DNA of 64,000 nucleotides from Actinomycetes bacterium (GTDB taxonomy: Bacteria > Actinomycetota > Acidimicrobiia > Acidimicrobiales > Acidimicrobilacustridaceae). Shown piece after piece: positions 49,744-59,297 of this stretch. Both the position numbers and the translations under genes were made by a program. Position 1 is the stretch's first letter. Every line of letters begins with the position of its first letter. Below the pieces are notes generated by a model. That model saw only the letters and a list, made by a program, of their open reading frames with translations. It did no database searches and was not told the DNA's origin. Location: positions 124,001 through 188,000 of the forward strand of contig JAKOVH010000023.1 in assembly GCA_029782145.1 (NCBI GenBank). Reading direction: 5' to 3'.

Positions 49744-50232
49744 ATGACCACTCGAGCTCAGCGCGGCGGATCCGGCCCCGACGGCTTCAGCGGGGCGCGC
49801 GCCGCCGAGATCGTGGGCATCAGCTACCGCCAGCTCGACTACTGGGCGCGCACCGACCTGGTGCGGCCGTCGCTGGTCGACGCCAACGGCAGCGGCACCC
49901 GGCGGCGCTACAGCTACACCGACCTGCTCGAGCTGCGGGTGATCAAGAGCCTCCTCGACGCCGGCATCAAGCTCGAGAACGTCCGGGAGATCTTCGCCAA
50001 CCTCCGGGAGCACCTCGACGGCGACATCACCTCCGCCAACCTGGTCATCGAGGGCGCCACCGCCGTGCTGATCCAGAGCGACGGCGAGCTGATCGACCTG
50101 GTGAAGCGTGGGCAAGGGGTGCTCAACGTGCTACCGCTGGCCGGGGTGCGCCAGGAGATGGACGCCCGGATCCGCGAGCTGCACCCCGAGCCGGGCACGG
50201 CAACCGTCACCCGGCTGGCCGCCGGCTCCTAG
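49744..50232 (+). CDS. MerR-family regulator (Rv1830-like)
   Basis: 162 residues. The MerR winged helix is clear (FSGARAAEIVGISYRQLDYWARTDLVRPSL; SGTRRRYSYTDLLELRVIKSLLDAGI), followed by the dimerisation helix ENVREIFANLREHL. It lacks metal-binding cysteines. In mycobacteria the homologous gene directly follows the DUF151 gene; here it is about 10 kb away, beyond the accessory block. A hairpin follows 40 bp after the stop. Confidence 0.92.
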   Translation: MTTRAQRGGSGPDGFSGARAAEIVGISYRQLDYWARTDLVRPSLVDANGSGTRRRYSYTDLLELRVIKSLLDAGIKLENVREIFANLREHLDGDITSANLVIEGATAVLIQSDGELIDLVKRGQGVLNVLPLAGVRQEMDARIRELHPEPGTATVTRLAAGS

Positions 50233-50272
50233 ACCAGCCCTCCCTCGCAGGGGAGGGGAGCGAAGCCCCACA

Positions 50273-50297
50273 GCGCCCGGGCCCCAGGCCCGGGCGC
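50273..50297. terminator. Hairpin after MerR gene
   Basis: GCGCCCGGGCC, loop CCA, GGCCCGGGCGC: a perfect 11-bp stem 40 bp past the stop, without a T-run. Confidence 0.6.
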
Positions 50298-50391
50298 CGT
50301 CGCGTCCGGCCCCTCGCGTGGCGACGCGTCCCGGCTCCCCAGGAGGGCTCGGGCCAGTCCCTGGGCGAGCCCCGGGTCCACCACCTCGCGG

Positions 50392-50422
50392 TGAACGTGG
50401 TTCATACTCTGAACGTGGTTCA
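50392..50422 (+). promoter_or_regulatory. Tandem palindromic operators at the tetR start
   Basis: TGAACGTGGTTCA occurs twice, at 50392-50404 and 50410-50422. Each is a palindrome with 5-bp arms, 18 bp start to start. A -10-like CATACT/TACTCT lies between them (50403-50410). Binding here would block transcription of the adjacent TetR gene, a typical autorepression layout. Confidence 0.7.
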
Positions 50423-51167
50423 TCTGAGGGTCGTACCCGACGACCGCCGCGAGCGGACGAGGCAGGCCAAGCGGGCCCGCATCCTGGGCGCCGCCGGCGA
50501 GGTCATCGACCGCGACGGGCTCGACGGGCTCACCATGCAGGCCGTGGCCGGCGAGCTCGACTGCGCGGTGGGCACCCTCTACACCGCGTTCGCCTCCAAG
50601 GCCGAGCTGGTCGGGGCCCTGCAGGCCGAGGCCGTCGGGCTGCTCGAGGCCTCCTACCGGGCGGCTCGGGCCACGTGGGAGGAGCCGTTGGAGGCCCTCG
50701 ACGACGAGCTCGCCGGTCTGGTCGAGCTGGTCGCCTACGGCGGCTTCGTGAGCGCTGCTGCGGTCGTCTACCCCGACGAGACCCGCCTGGTGCGGGCGCT
50801 GCTGGGGGAGGTGCCCCCGCCCCGCGGCCCGGAGCCGGCCCGGGAGCTGCTGCCCGTCGTGCTGCGGTTGCTCGACCCGCCGGTGTCCCGCCTCGCCGAG
50901 GCCGCCGGGCTCGGGGCGGTCTCGCCGGGAGATCCGGTGGCCCGCGCGCTGCGATGGCTGGCCGCCCTGCACGGCGTGCTGCGCCTGGAGGCGCTGGGCC
51001 GGCTCGATCGGCACCTGTTCCGGGCGCCACCGCTGGCCCGGGCGCTCACCGAGGACCTGCTCTGCGGGTGGGGCGCGGCGCGCGACGACGTCGAGGTGGC
51101 CGGCTCGCACGTCGACCGCCTCGCGGCCCTGGGGCCGCTCGCTCCGCCGCCCGAGGTGCCGCAGTAG
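50415..51167 (+). CDS. TetR-family regulator, probably autoregulated
   Basis: About 250 residues. The TetR helix-turn-helix is RRERTRQAKRARILGAAGEV and LTMQAVAGELDCAVGTLYTAF. A TetR_C-type helical domain follows. GTG 50415 lies 6 nt after CATACT and would be leaderless, like several neighbours. GTGs at 50391 and 50397 remain in frame and are alternatives, but they overlap the operator repeats. Its stop codon TAG is also the first part of the -10 box for gcvT. It may control itself, gcvT or the following transporter. Confidence 0.85.
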   Translation: MVHLRVVPDDRRERTRQAKRARILGAAGEVIDRDGLDGLTMQAVAGELDCAVGTLYTAFASKAELVGALQAEAVGLLEASYRAARATWEEPLEALDDELAGLVELVAYGGFVSAAAVVYPDETRLVRALLGEVPPPRGPEPARELLPVVLRLLDPPVSRLAEAAGLGAVSPGDPVARALRWLAALHGVLRLEALGRLDRHLFRAPPLARALTEDLLCGWGAARDDVEVAGSHVDRLAALGPLAPPPEVPQ

Positions 51168-51170
51168 GGT
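51165..51170 (+). promoter_or_regulatory. -10 box of gcvT, overlapping the tetR stop
   Basis: TAGGGT ends 8 nt before GTG 51179. The TAG is the stop codon of the TetR gene. Confidence 0.55.
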
Positions 51171-51178
51171 CCGGAGGC

Positions 51179-52270
51179 GTGACCGTCGCCCGCCGATCCC
51201 CGCTCGACGCCGCGCACCGATCGCTGGAGGCGCGCATGGTGCCCTTCGGCGGGTGGGAGATGCCGCTGTCGTACCCCGACGGCACGCTGGCCGAGCACCG
51301 GGCCTGCCGGCACGGCGCCGTGGTGTTCGACGTGTCGCACCTCGGCACGGTGAGGGTGAGCGGTCCCGGCGCCTTCGCCGCCCTGCAGCGGGCGCTCACC
51401 AACGACCTCTCCCGCATCGACCCCGGCCGGGCCCAGTACACCCACCTGCTCGACCCCGACGACGGGTCGGTGCTCGACGACATCATCGTGTGGTGGGTCG
51501 ACCCCGAGAGCTTCGACGTCATGCCGAACGCCTCGAACACGGCACGGGTCACCGAGGCGCTGGCCCAGGAGGCCGCCGCGGCCGGCACCGCCGAGGTCGA
51601 TGCCACCGACGTCACCGGCGAGCGGGCCGTCGTCGCCGTGCAGGGGCCGCTGGCCCGCGAGCGACTGGCCGCGGTGAGCCCCGAGGCTGCGGCCGTGAGC
51701 CGGTTCACCGTCGCCCGGGTGCCCTGGGGTGGCACGGTGCTCACCGTGGCCGGCACCGGCTACACCGGTGAGGACGGCGTGGAGCTCGCCGTGCCGGCCG
51801 ACCACGCCACGGCGCTGTGGGACGCGCTGCTCGCCGCCGGTGTGCTGCCTGCCGGGTTGGGCGCTCGCGACACCCTCCGGCTGGAGGCGGGGCTGCCCCT
51901 CCACGGCCACGAGCTGGGTCCGGGCATCACCCCCCTGCAGGCGAACCTGGCGTGGGTGGTCGCCTGGGACAAGGGCCCGTTCCGCGGGCGCGACGCGCTG
52001 GTCGCCGAGCGCGAGCAGGGGCCGGTCCGCCGCCTGCGGGGGCTGGTGACCGACGGCCGCCGGCCGCCTCGCGAGGGCTCGCCGGTCCGCCGGCGGGGCA
52101 CCGACATCGGCGAGGTCACCAGCGGCAACTTCTCTCCGGAGCTCGGTCACGGCGTGGCCCTGGCCTTCCTGCCGCCGGACGCGGTGGAGGGCGACGAGCT
52201 CACCATCGACGTGCGCGGGAGCGAGCTGCCGACGCGCGTGGTGGCCCTGCCGTTCGTCAAGAAGCGGTAG
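51179..52270 (+). CDS. gcvT: Aminomethyltransferase (glycine cleavage T protein)
   Basis: 363 residues. The family pattern is clear: MVPFGGWEMPLSYPDGTLAEH, VVFDVSHLGTVRVSGPGA, VLDDIIVWW (tetrahydrofolate-site region with the catalytic Asp), GYTGEDGVELAVPAD, TLRLEAGLPLHGHELG and the C-terminal barrel VTSGNFSPELGHGVALAFL. It transfers the aminomethyl carbon from GcvH to tetrahydrofolate. It is not in an operon with gcvP, which lies 1.4 kb away on the other strand. No glycine riboswitch precedes it. Confidence 0.94.
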   Translation: MTVARRSPLDAAHRSLEARMVPFGGWEMPLSYPDGTLAEHRACRHGAVVFDVSHLGTVRVSGPGAFAALQRALTNDLSRIDPGRAQYTHLLDPDDGSVLDDIIVWWVDPESFDVMPNASNTARVTEALAQEAAAAGTAEVDATDVTGERAVVAVQGPLARERLAAVSPEAAAVSRFTVARVPWGGTVLTVAGTGYTGEDGVELAVPADHATALWDALLAAGVLPAGLGARDTLRLEAGLPLHGHELGPGITPLQANLAWVVAWDKGPFRGRDALVAEREQGPVRRLRGLVTDGRRPPREGSPVRRRGTDIGEVTSGNFSPELGHGVALAFLPPDAVEGDELTIDVRGSELPTRVVALPFVKKR

Positions 52271-53584
52271 TCACATCGCGGGCTCGACCCGTGGCCCCGG
52301 GGCGGAGGCCGGCAGGTCGGTCACCGCCACCAGCGGTCCCGGCACCGCCCGTGTGCCGCCCTTGCGGTCGACGAGGTGTGCCACCGTGGCGAGCATCGCC
52401 ATGGCCACCGCCGCTGCGCTGAAGAGCACCACCGGCCCTGCCGTCTCGTACACGGGCGCGGCCAGGGCGGCGGTCGCACCGGCGGTCATGAGGCTGATGG
52501 CGCCGGACAGGCCCTGCCCGGCCGCCAGCCGTCGGGGCGGGCACGACCGGGCCATGGCCGTCTGGGCACCGGGCACCGCGGTGGCGTTGCCGAAGGCCTC
52601 GACCAGGGCCACGCCGGTGATCACCAGCGGGCCGGCGAGCAGGCCGTACACGAAGGTGGTCGGGACCACGACCAGGAGGCCGATGGTCGCCGAACGGACC
52701 GGGCCCAGCCGGTCGGCCAGCCGCCCGCCCCTCGGCGCCCAGAGCACGTAGGGGATGCCGTAGAGGCTGAGGCCCACGCCGACCAGCAGCGTGCTGGCCC
52801 CTCGGTCCTGCAGGTAGCGGGCCCAGAGCGAGTCGTAGATGCCGACCGGGAGGAAGACCGCCAGCTCCAGCAGCACCGCCACGACGACCCCGCGATGGCG
52901 CAGCAGCCCGAACGACGAGAACGGCCCGTACGACCCGGCGGCGGCTCCGTCGTCCGCCGTGACGTCCCGTCCGGGACCGACGGCCGGGTCGTCGACCGTT
53001 GCGGCGGCGGGCACCGGCGTGCGCAGGAGGAGCACCGCACCCGCGGCGAGAGCGATGGCGAGCACGACGAACGGCATGGCCAGGCCAGCGACCGCGTAGA
53101 CCGCGGTGCCGACCACCGGGCCGAAGACGAACCCGCCCGTCTCGGTCCCGGCGTAGCGCCCGAGGAGGTGCCCGGCCCGGTCCGGGTCGGTGCGCACGAG
53201 GGTGGCCCGGGTGGCGGGCAGGAACGACCCGGCCGCCAACCCCGAGAGCAGGCGCGCCAGGCAGAACTGCCAGAGCACCCCGGCCACGGCGAAGCCGACC
53301 ATCGCCGCCACCGCGAGCCCGACGCCGGCCAAGAGCAGCGTGCGGGCGTGGCCGCGGTCGGCCAGTGGCGCCAGCACGAGCTGGCCGCCGACGGCGCCGG
53401 CGAAGTAGAGCGCCGAGATGGCGCCGAGCCCCCATGTCGGCAGGCCGTGGGCGTCCTGCAGGTCGGCGAGCAGCGGGAAGACCAGCCCACCGGCGGAGCA
53501 GACGAGGAAGGTCGTCACGAAGTAGGGCCACAGCACCGGTCCTCGCGCCGGCGCCTCGCCGGGGGAGGTCGGGGGCACGGGCAT
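52271..53584 (-). CDS. MFS transporter
   Basis: 437 residues with about twelve helices in two halves separated by a 40-residue cytoplasmic loop (about 205-245). The MFS signature after helix 2 is APLADRGHARTLLLAGV, and RGGRLADRLGPVRSATIG repeats it in the second half. DUG-type drug/metabolite exporters share this layout, but the substrate is unknown. Its stop abuts gcvT (1 bp apart, convergent). The gene lies between gcvT and gcvP but on its own promoter. Confidence 0.9.
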   Translation of the reverse strand: MPVPPTSPGEAPARGPVLWPYFVTTFLVCSAGGLVFPLLADLQDAHGLPTWGLGAISALYFAGAVGGQLVLAPLADRGHARTLLLAGVGLAVAAMVGFAVAGVLWQFCLARLLSGLAAGSFLPATRATLVRTDPDRAGHLLGRYAGTETGGFVFGPVVGTAVYAVAGLAMPFVVLAIALAAGAVLLLRTPVPAAATVDDPAVGPGRDVTADDGAAAGSYGPFSSFGLLRHRGVVVAVLLELAVFLPVGIYDSLWARYLQDRGASTLLVGVGLSLYGIPYVLWAPRGGRLADRLGPVRSATIGLLVVVPTTFVYGLLAGPLVITGVALVEAFGNATAVPGAQTAMARSCPPRRLAAGQGLSGAISLMTAGATAALAAPVYETAGPVVLFSAAAVAMAMLATVAHLVDRKGGTRAVPGPLVAVTDLPASAPGPRVEPAM

Positions 53585-53691
53585 GGCGCCGACGGTACGC
53601 CCCGACGCCGCGGCGCACCCACGACGTTTCGCGTGGGCGCACCGCCACGTGGCTCGCCCGGCGCCCGGGGAAGGGCGCCGAGCGAGACGGG

Positions 53692-56607
53692 TCAGGACTC
53701 GGCGAAGGCCGACACCGGCGGGCAGGAGCACACCACGTTGCGGTCGCCGTAGGCCCCGTCGATGCGGCTGACCGGGGGCCAGTACTTGGCCCGCCCCGTG
53801 CCGGCGGGGAACGCCGCCAGGTCCCTCGGGTACGGACGCTCCCAGGTGTCGGTGGCGACGTCGGCCGCGGGGTGCGGCGCGTTGACCAACGGGTTGTCGT
53901 CGGCCGGCCAGCGCCCGGCCGCCACAGCGTCGATCTCGGCCCGGATGGCGAGCATGGCGTCGCAGAAGCGGTCGAGCTCGTGGCGGCTCTCGCTCTCGGT
54001 GCTCTCGACCATCAGCGTGCCGGCCACGGGGAACGACATGGTCGGGGCGTGGAAGCCGTAGTCGATGAGGCGCTTGGCCACGTCGTCGACGGTGATGCCC
54101 GTCTCCTTGGTGATGGGCCGCAGGTCGAGGATGCACTCGTGGGCGACCCAGCCGCCCTTGCCCGTGTAGAGCACCGGGTAGGCGTCGCCGAGCCGCCGGG
54201 CGACGTAGTTGGCGTTGAGGATGGCGACCTCGGTGGCCCGCCGCAGGCCCTCGGGCCCCATCATCGACACGTACGCCCACGGGATGGGCAGGATCCCGGC
54301 CGAGCCCCACGGCGCCGCCGACACCGGACCCACCACCGGGCCCATGCCGTCGCCGGTCGTGCGGTGCGGACCGGCGGCGGGCACGACCGGGTGGCTCGGC
54401 AGGAACGGGGCGAGGTGGGACCGCACCGCCACCGGCCCGACGCCCGGCCCACCGCCGCCGTGGGGGATGCAGAACGTCTTGTGGAGGTTGAGGTGGCTGA
54501 CGTCGGCCCCGAACCGGCCGGGACGGGCCACCCCGACGAGGGCGTTGAGGTTGGCCCCGTCGAGGTAGACCTGCCCGCCGGCGTCGTGCACGGCGGCGCA
54601 CACCTCGCCGATCGACTCCTCGAACACGCCGTGGGTCGAGGGGTAGGTCACCATCAGCGCGGCCACCCGATCGGCGTGCTGGTCGAGCTTCGCTCGCAGG
54701 TCGTCGACATCGACGTTGCCGTCGCCATCGCAGGCCACCACCACGACGCGCATGCCCACCATCGCCGCGCTGGCGGCGTTGGTGCCGTGCGCCGACGCGG
54801 GGATGAGGCACACGTCGCGCTCGTCGTCGCCCCGGCTGCGGTGCCACGCCCGGATGCCGAGCAGGCCGGCGAACTCGCCCTGGGAGCCGGCGTTGGGCTG
54901 CAGCGACACGGCGTCGTAGCCGGTGACGTCGGCGAGCCACGCCTCGAGGTCGGCGAGCAGCTGGCGGTAGCCGGCGGTGTCGTCGGCCGGCGCGTACGGG
55001 TGCAGGTCGGCGAAGCCGGGCCAGCTCACCGGCTCCATCTCGGCCGCCGCGTTGAGCTTCATGGTGCACGAGCCGAGCGGGATCATGGCCCGGTCGAGGG
55101 CCAGGTCGGCGTCGGAGAGGCGCCGCAGGTAGCGCACCATCTCGGTCTCGCTGCGGTGGGAGTGGAACACCGGGTGGGTGCAGAACTCGCTGGTGCGGAG
55201 CTGGTCCATCGGGAGCGCGTCGGGGGTGCGCTCGTCGCTGGCGACGACGTCGTCGACCGACGAGGAGCTCACGCCGAACGCCCGCCACACCGCGACGACC
55301 GTCTCGGGCGTCGAGGTCTCGTCGAAGCTGAGCCCGAGGTGGTCGGCGTCGATCGGCCTCAGGTCGAGGTCGAGGTCGCGGGCGGCGGCGAGCACCTGTG
55401 CGGCCCGGCCGGGCACGCGCACCGTGAGCGTGTCGAAGAAGCGGTCGTGAACCGGCTCACCGTTGCCGCTGCCGAACAGGCCGTCGGCGCAGATGGCGGC
55501 GAGGCGGTGCACCCGCTGGGCGATGCGGCGCAGCCCCTCGGGGCCGTGCCACACGGCGTAGAGCCCGGCCATGACGGCGAGCAGCACCTGGGCGGTGCAG
55601 ATGTTCGACGTCGCCTTCTCGCGCCTGATGTGCTGCTCGCGGGTCTGCAGCGCCAACCGGTAGGCCGGGCGTCCGGCGGCGTCGATCGACACGCCGACGA
55701 GGCGGCCGGGGAGGCTGCGCCGATGCGCTTCGGTGGTGGCGAGGAAGCCGGCGCTGGGCCCCCCGAAGCCGAGGGGCACACCGAAGCGCTGCGACGAGCC
55801 GACCACCACGTCGGCGCCCAGCTCACCGGGCGGGGTGAGCAGCGTGCAGGCCAACAGGTCGGTGGCCACCACGACGAGCGCGCCGGCCTCGTGGGCCGCG
55901 GCGATGACGGGCGCGATGTCGCGCAGGGCGCCGCTCGACCCGGGGTGCGACACCAGCATCCCGAAGGTGCCCTTCGGGAGCGTCCCGGCCGGGTCGGCGA
56001 CGACGACCTCGAGCCCGAGCGGCTCGGCGCGGGTCTCGACCACGGCGATCGTCTGGGGGTGGGTGTCGGGGTCGACCACGAACACCTCGCCCGCCGTGGC
56101 GTTGGCCCGGTGCACCAGGGCCATGCCCTCGGCCGCCGCGGTGGCCTCGTCGAGCATCGAGGCGTTGGCGATCTCGGTGCCGGTGAGGTCGGTGACCATC
56201 GTCTGGAACGTGATGAGCGCCTCCAGCCGGCCCTGGGAGATCTCGGGCTGGTAGGGCGTGTAGGCGGTGTACCAGGCCGGGTTCTCGAGCACGTTGCGGC
56301 GGATCACCGGCGGGGTGACCGTGCCGTACCAGCCGGTGCCGATGAGCGACGTGCGGGGCCGGTTGGCCTCGGCCAGCTCGCGCAGCGCCGCCAGCACCGC
56401 GGCCTCGTCGCGGGCCGCGGGCACGGCGGGCGGGCGGTCGTCGCGGATCGCGGACGGCACCACCGCGTCGATGAGCTCGTCGAGGGAGCCGAGCCCGAGC
56501 ACCTCGAGCATCTCGGCCACGTCGGGCTCGGACGGACCGATGTGGCGCCCGACGAAGGCGTCGGGAGCGGCGAGCTCGTCGAGGGTGGGGCGGGGGAGAG
56601 GGGCCAC
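53692..56607 (-). CDS. gcvP: Glycine dehydrogenase (decarboxylating), P protein
   Basis: 971 residues, the full-length fused form. The N-terminal half starts [18 protein letters not shown] and includes [17 protein letters not shown]. The C-terminal half has the pyridoxal-phosphate lysine in [17 protein letters not shown], preceded by [15 protein letters not shown] [12 protein letters not shown]. It decarboxylates glycine and loads GcvH. GTG 56607 has GGAGG 6-7 nt upstream. A tandem glycine riboswitch covers the leader, so expression rises with glycine. Confidence 0.96.
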   Translation of the reverse strand: MAPLPRPTLDELAAPDAFVGRHIGPSEPDVAEMLEVLGLGSLDELIDAVVPSAIRDDRPPAVPAARDEAAVLAALRELAEANRPRTSLIGTGWYGTVTPPVIRRNVLENPAWYTAYTPYQPEISQGRLEALITFQTMVTDLTGTEIANASMLDEATAAAEGMALVHRANATAGEVFVVDPDTHPQTIAVVETRAEPLGLEVVVADPAGTLPKGTFGMLVSHPGSSGALRDIAPVIAAAHEAGALVVVATDLLACTLLTPPGELGADVVVGSSQRFGVPLGFGGPSAGFLATTEAHRRSLPGRLVGVSIDAAGRPAYRLALQTREQHIRREKATSNICTAQVLLAVMAGLYAVWHGPEGLRRIAQRVHRLAAICADGLFGSGNGEPVHDRFFDTLTVRVPGRAAQVLAAARDLDLDLRPIDADHLGLSFDETSTPETVVAVWRAFGVSSSSVDDVVASDERTPDALPMDQLRTSEFCTHPVFHSHRSETEMVRYLRRLSDADLALDRAMIPLGSCTMKLNAAAEMEPVSWPGFADLHPYAPADDTAGYRQLLADLEAWLADVTGYDAVSLQPNAGSQGEFAGLLGIRAWHRSRGDDERDVCLIPASAHGTNAASAAMVGMRVVVVACDGDGNVDVDDLRAKLDQHADRVAALMVTYPSTHGVFEESIGEVCAAVHDAGGQVYLDGANLNALVGVARPGRFGADVSHLNLHKTFCIPHGGGGPGVGPVAVRSHLAPFLPSHPVVPAAGPHRTTGDGMGPVVGPVSAAPWGSAGILPIPWAYVSMMGPEGLRRATEVAILNANYVARRLGDAYPVLYTGKGGWVAHECILDLRPITKETGITVDDVAKRLIDYGFHAPTMSFPVAGTLMVESTESESRHELDRFCDAMLAIRAEIDAVAAGRWPADDNPLVNAPHPAADVATDTWERPYPRDLAAFPAGTGRAKYWPPVSRIDGAYGDRNVVCSCPPVSAFAES

Positions 56608-56652
56608 GGGATCCTCCGGGGGCGGGCGCGCGCGGCGCCGGGTCTCGAGAAC

Positions 56653-56870
56653 CCCGCTCTGTCGTGGGACCTGAGAGCTTCGCCCGGTGCCGGCCCGAGG
56701 GTCGGCGGTGGTGGTGGGCTTTCCCCGTCGGTGAGCCGGCCGCCGGGGCGGTCGACTGCTCTCCAGAGTGGCCTGCGCCTGCGGTACGGGTGCCTGAGAG
56801 TTTCCCGGGGGGTTGCTCCTTCGGCGCCTCCGTGGCCCGGCGAGGCCGGTGGAGGGCTCTCCCGCAGGCG
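56653..56870 (-). promoter_or_regulatory. Tandem glycine riboswitch upstream of gcvP
   Basis: On the minus strand the first aptamer (about 56780-56870) contains GCGGGAGAG, GCCGAAGGAGCAAC and GGAAACTCTCAGGCACC. The second (about 56653-56770) contains CTGGAGAGC, CACCGACGGGGAAAG and GAAGCTCTCAGGTCC. These are the conserved core segments of the glycine aptamer. Tandem arrangement directly before gcvP, ending about 45 nt from its start, is the classic layout. The expression switch probably acts on ribosome-site access or termination. Confidence 0.95.
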
Positions 56871-56896
56871 GTGCGACGGCCTCGGTTGTGCGGGCC

Positions 56897-56902
56897 AGGT
56901 TA
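56897..56902 (-). promoter_or_regulatory. -10 box for the gcvP leader
   Basis: Minus-strand TAACCT places transcription start near 56890, just ahead of the riboswitch and only a few bases from the stop of the aldolase gene. Confidence 0.5.
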
Positions 56903-56906
56903 GTCG

Positions 56907-57719
56907 CTAGTCGAGCAGGTCGGGCTCGTCCCGCAGGATCACCCGGTGGAGCGGCTGGAACGAGAACCACCCGGCGAAGTGGTGGCCGATCTGGCGCTGG
57001 GTGAGCTCGGCGTGCTCGTGGTCGATGAGCACCGGCTCACCCGCGGCCATGGCCAGCAGCTGGGCCTGGCAGCTGCGCTCCATGGTGATGTACCACCACG
57101 CCGCCTCGTCGACGCTGTGGCCCACGGTGAGCAGGCCGTGGTTGCGCAGGATGGCGGCCTTGTGCTCGCCGAGGGCGTGGGCGATGCGCTTGCCCTCGAG
57201 GGGGTCGAGCACCACGCCGGTGAAGTCGTCGAACAGCACGTGGTCGCCGTAGAAGCTGCAGGCGTCCTGGGTGATGGGGTCGAGCAGCCGGCCGAGCGAC
57301 GAGAAGGCCTTGCCGTGCACCGAGTGCGTGTGGGCGGCGGCGATGACGTCGGGGCGGGCGGCGTGGACCTGGGAGTGGATGGCGAAGGCGGCCTGGTTGA
57401 TGGCGTAGTCGCCCTCGACGATGGTGCCGTCGTGGTCGACGCACACCAGGTCGGAGACCCGGATGAGGCGGAAGTCGACGCCGAAGGGGTTGAGCCAGAA
57501 CCGGTCGGGGAACTCGGGGTCGCGCACGGTGATGTGGCCCGCCACCCCCTCGCCGAAGCCGAACCGCCCGAAGAGCCGGAACGCGGCGGCGAGGCGCTGC
57601 TTGCGGTGCAGGCGCTCCTCGGCCGGGTCGTCGAACGTCGGGATCTCGTAGGGGAGGGGCTTCGGGGAGGGGCGCACGACCTCGTGCTCGCGCGCCGCGG
57701 CGCCGGTGGTCTCGGTCAT
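56907..57719 (-). CDS. Class II aldolase/adducin-family protein
   Basis: 270 residues. The zinc ligands appear as [12 protein letters not shown] and later [31 protein letters not shown] is the family's active-site strand. The relatives are fuculose/rhamnulose phosphate aldolases and eukaryotic adducin heads. Members starting with an extended N-terminus like this one often have unproven substrates. ATG 57719 has GGAGGTG upstream. It precedes gcvP on the same strand with its stop next to the gcvP promoter. Confidence 0.9.
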   Translation of the reverse strand: MTETTGAAAREHEVVRPSPKPLPYEIPTFDDPAEERLHRKQRLAAAFRLFGRFGFGEGVAGHITVRDPEFPDRFWLNPFGVDFRLIRVSDLVCVDHDGTIVEGDYAINQAAFAIHSQVHAARPDVIAAAHTHSVHGKAFSSLGRLLDPITQDACSFYGDHVLFDDFTGVVLDPLEGKRIAHALGEHKAAILRNHGLLTVGHSVDEAAWWYITMERSCQAQLLAMAAGEPVLIDHEHAELTQRQIGHHFAGWFSFQPLHRVILRDEPDLLD

Positions 57720-57844
57720 GGGTGCACCTCCGTGGACGGCCGGGACGACCCCCGTCCTCGCCGCGATCGGCAGTGTAGGACGCGGCCGCCACCGCCCGAG
57801 AGGTGCCACGGCGCGTGCTTGACGCGTCCCTCCGGAGGTGGTTG

Positions 57845-57990
57845 GGTGTCGCTCCACAACGAGTGGGTGCCTGGTGAGGGGAAGTCCGGTGTGAGTCCGG
57901 CACTGTCCCGCAACCGTGTGCAGGGGCTGCGGTCGCTGCGAGTCGGACCACCGAGCCGGGCGCCGAGGCTCACCCTGCACCGTCGCGGAC
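57845..57990 (+). promoter_or_regulatory. Cobalamin riboswitch
   Basis: The conserved core is present in order: GAGGGGAAGTCCGGTG, TGAGTCCGGCACTGTCCCGC, CAACCGTG, and GCGAGTCGGACCACC. These match the B12-box and surrounding helices of adenosylcobalamin riboswitches. It ends about 100 nt before the gene at 58089. The intervening sequence may contain the expression platform. The 125 bp to the left hold only the promoter. Confidence 0.93.
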
Positions 57991-58088
57991 TGCGGTGCCG
58001 AGCCCGAGCGTCACGACCCGCACCTCGGTGGCGGAGACCGACGGCCGGGGGAGGACCTGGTCGGCGCCCCGGACGACTCGAGGACCAC

Positions 58089-59297
58089 GTGACCGCTCCG
58101 CTGCACCGCCCGCTCCTGCGCTCGCCGCGCGCCCTGGCCGCCGCCGCCCTGCTCGTGGCCGCCGTGGCCGCACCGCTCGTCGCCGCCGGCTCGGCCACCG
58201 CGGCGTCGAACCCCCAGGCCGAGGCGGCGGCCACCTGGCTGGCCGGGCGAGTCGGTGCCGACGGCTCGGTCGACAACCCCTACGCCCCGGGCACCCCCTC
58301 GCTCACGTGGACCACCAACGTGGCGCTCTCGCTGGCCGCCACCGGCAACCAGCCCGACGTCCTGCGCCGGGCGATCGACCACGTCGCGGCCGACGTCCCG
58401 GGCTACATCGCCGAGGGCACCTCGGACCCGGCGGGACGGCTGTCGTGGCTGATCCTGCTGGTGAAGGCCACCGGCGGCGACCCCCGGGCGTTCGGCTCGT
58501 CGTCGACGGACCTGGTGGCCGCGCTCCAGGCCCGCTACGGCGTGGCCCAGGCGGGCCTCTACGGGGTGATCGACGAGTACACCCCCGTCACCAACCAGGC
58601 GCTCGCCATCCTGGCGCTGACCGCGGCCGGCGAGACGCCGCCCGCGGCGGCCGTCGAGTGGCTGCGAGCCCAGCAGTGCACCGCACCGGCCTCGGCCGCG
58701 GGCGCCTGGGAGGGCTACCGCGCCCCGTCCGGCGGCGGCCTGGCGGCGTGCGCCGACTCGGTGTCGAGCGACTTCACCAGCGCCGACTCCAACAGCACCG
58801 CCTTCGCCGTGCAGGCGCTGGCGGCGCTGGGCGACACCACCGCGGTGCCGAGCGCGCTCACCTGGCTCTCGGGCATGCAGGTGGCCACCGGTCCGGCGGC
58901 GGGCGGCTTCGGGCAGCGCCCGGGGGACGTCGCCGACCCCAACTCCACGGCCGTGGTCGTCCAGGCACTCGTCGCCGCCGGCGAGGATCCCGCCTCGGGG
59001 ACCTGGCAGGTCGGCGGCGGGACGCCGATGTCCTCGCTGCGGTCCTGGATCGTCACGAGCGGCGCCGACGCCGGCGCCCTGGCCTCGCCCTACAGCGGCG
59101 GTGCGGCCGACCTGTTCGCCACCCACCAGGCGGTGTGGGGTCTGGCGGGGGCGACGTTCCCGCTGCCGGTGGTGCCGCTGCCGACGCCGCCCAGCACGTC
59201 GGTGCCGCCCACCGAGGGCCCGTCCGCCGTCGACGCCGGGAACGCGACCGCCGAGGCGGTGGCCCCGGTGGTCGTCACGCCGGCGTTCACCGGCTGA
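58089..59297 (+). CDS. Secreted alpha/alpha-toroid protein under cobalamin control
   Basis: 402 residues. A signal peptide (AAAALLVAAVAAPLVAAGSATA) is followed by about six paired helices in an alpha/alpha-toroid pattern (LTWTTNVALSLAATG; TNQALAILALTAAGE; STAFAVQALAALGD; STAVVVQALVAAGEDP). A Thr/Pro-rich tail ends the protein. The fold matches the prenyltransferase/squalene-cyclase-like repeat and the N-terminal barrel of intrinsic factor and transcobalamin. The cobalamin riboswitch upstream suggests B12 binding or uptake. This is inference. GTG 58089 has GAGG 5 nt upstream. Confidence 0.8.
   Translation: MTAPLHRPLLRSPRALAAAALLVAAVAAPLVAAGSATAASNPQAEAAATWLAGRVGADGSVDNPYAPGTPSLTWTTNVALSLAATGNQPDVLRRAIDHVAADVPGYIAEGTSDPAGRLSWLILLVKATGGDPRAFGSSSTDLVAALQARYGVAQAGLYGVIDEYTPVTNQALAILALTAAGETPPAAAVEWLRAQQCTAPASAAGAWEGYRAPSGGGLAACADSVSSDFTSADSNSTAFAVQALAALGDTTAVPSALTWLSGMQVATGPAAGGFGQRPGDVADPNSTAVVVQALVAAGEDPASGTWQVGGGTPMSSLRSWIVTSGADAGALASPYSGGAADLFATHQAVWGLAGATFPLPVVPLPTPPSTSVPPTEGPSAVDAGNATAEAVAPVVVTPAFTG

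Noticed and set aside
52999..56910. 1303-codon plus-strand open frame opposite gcvP
   Set aside because: Shadow frame caused by high GC; gcvP and its riboswitch occupy the other strand.
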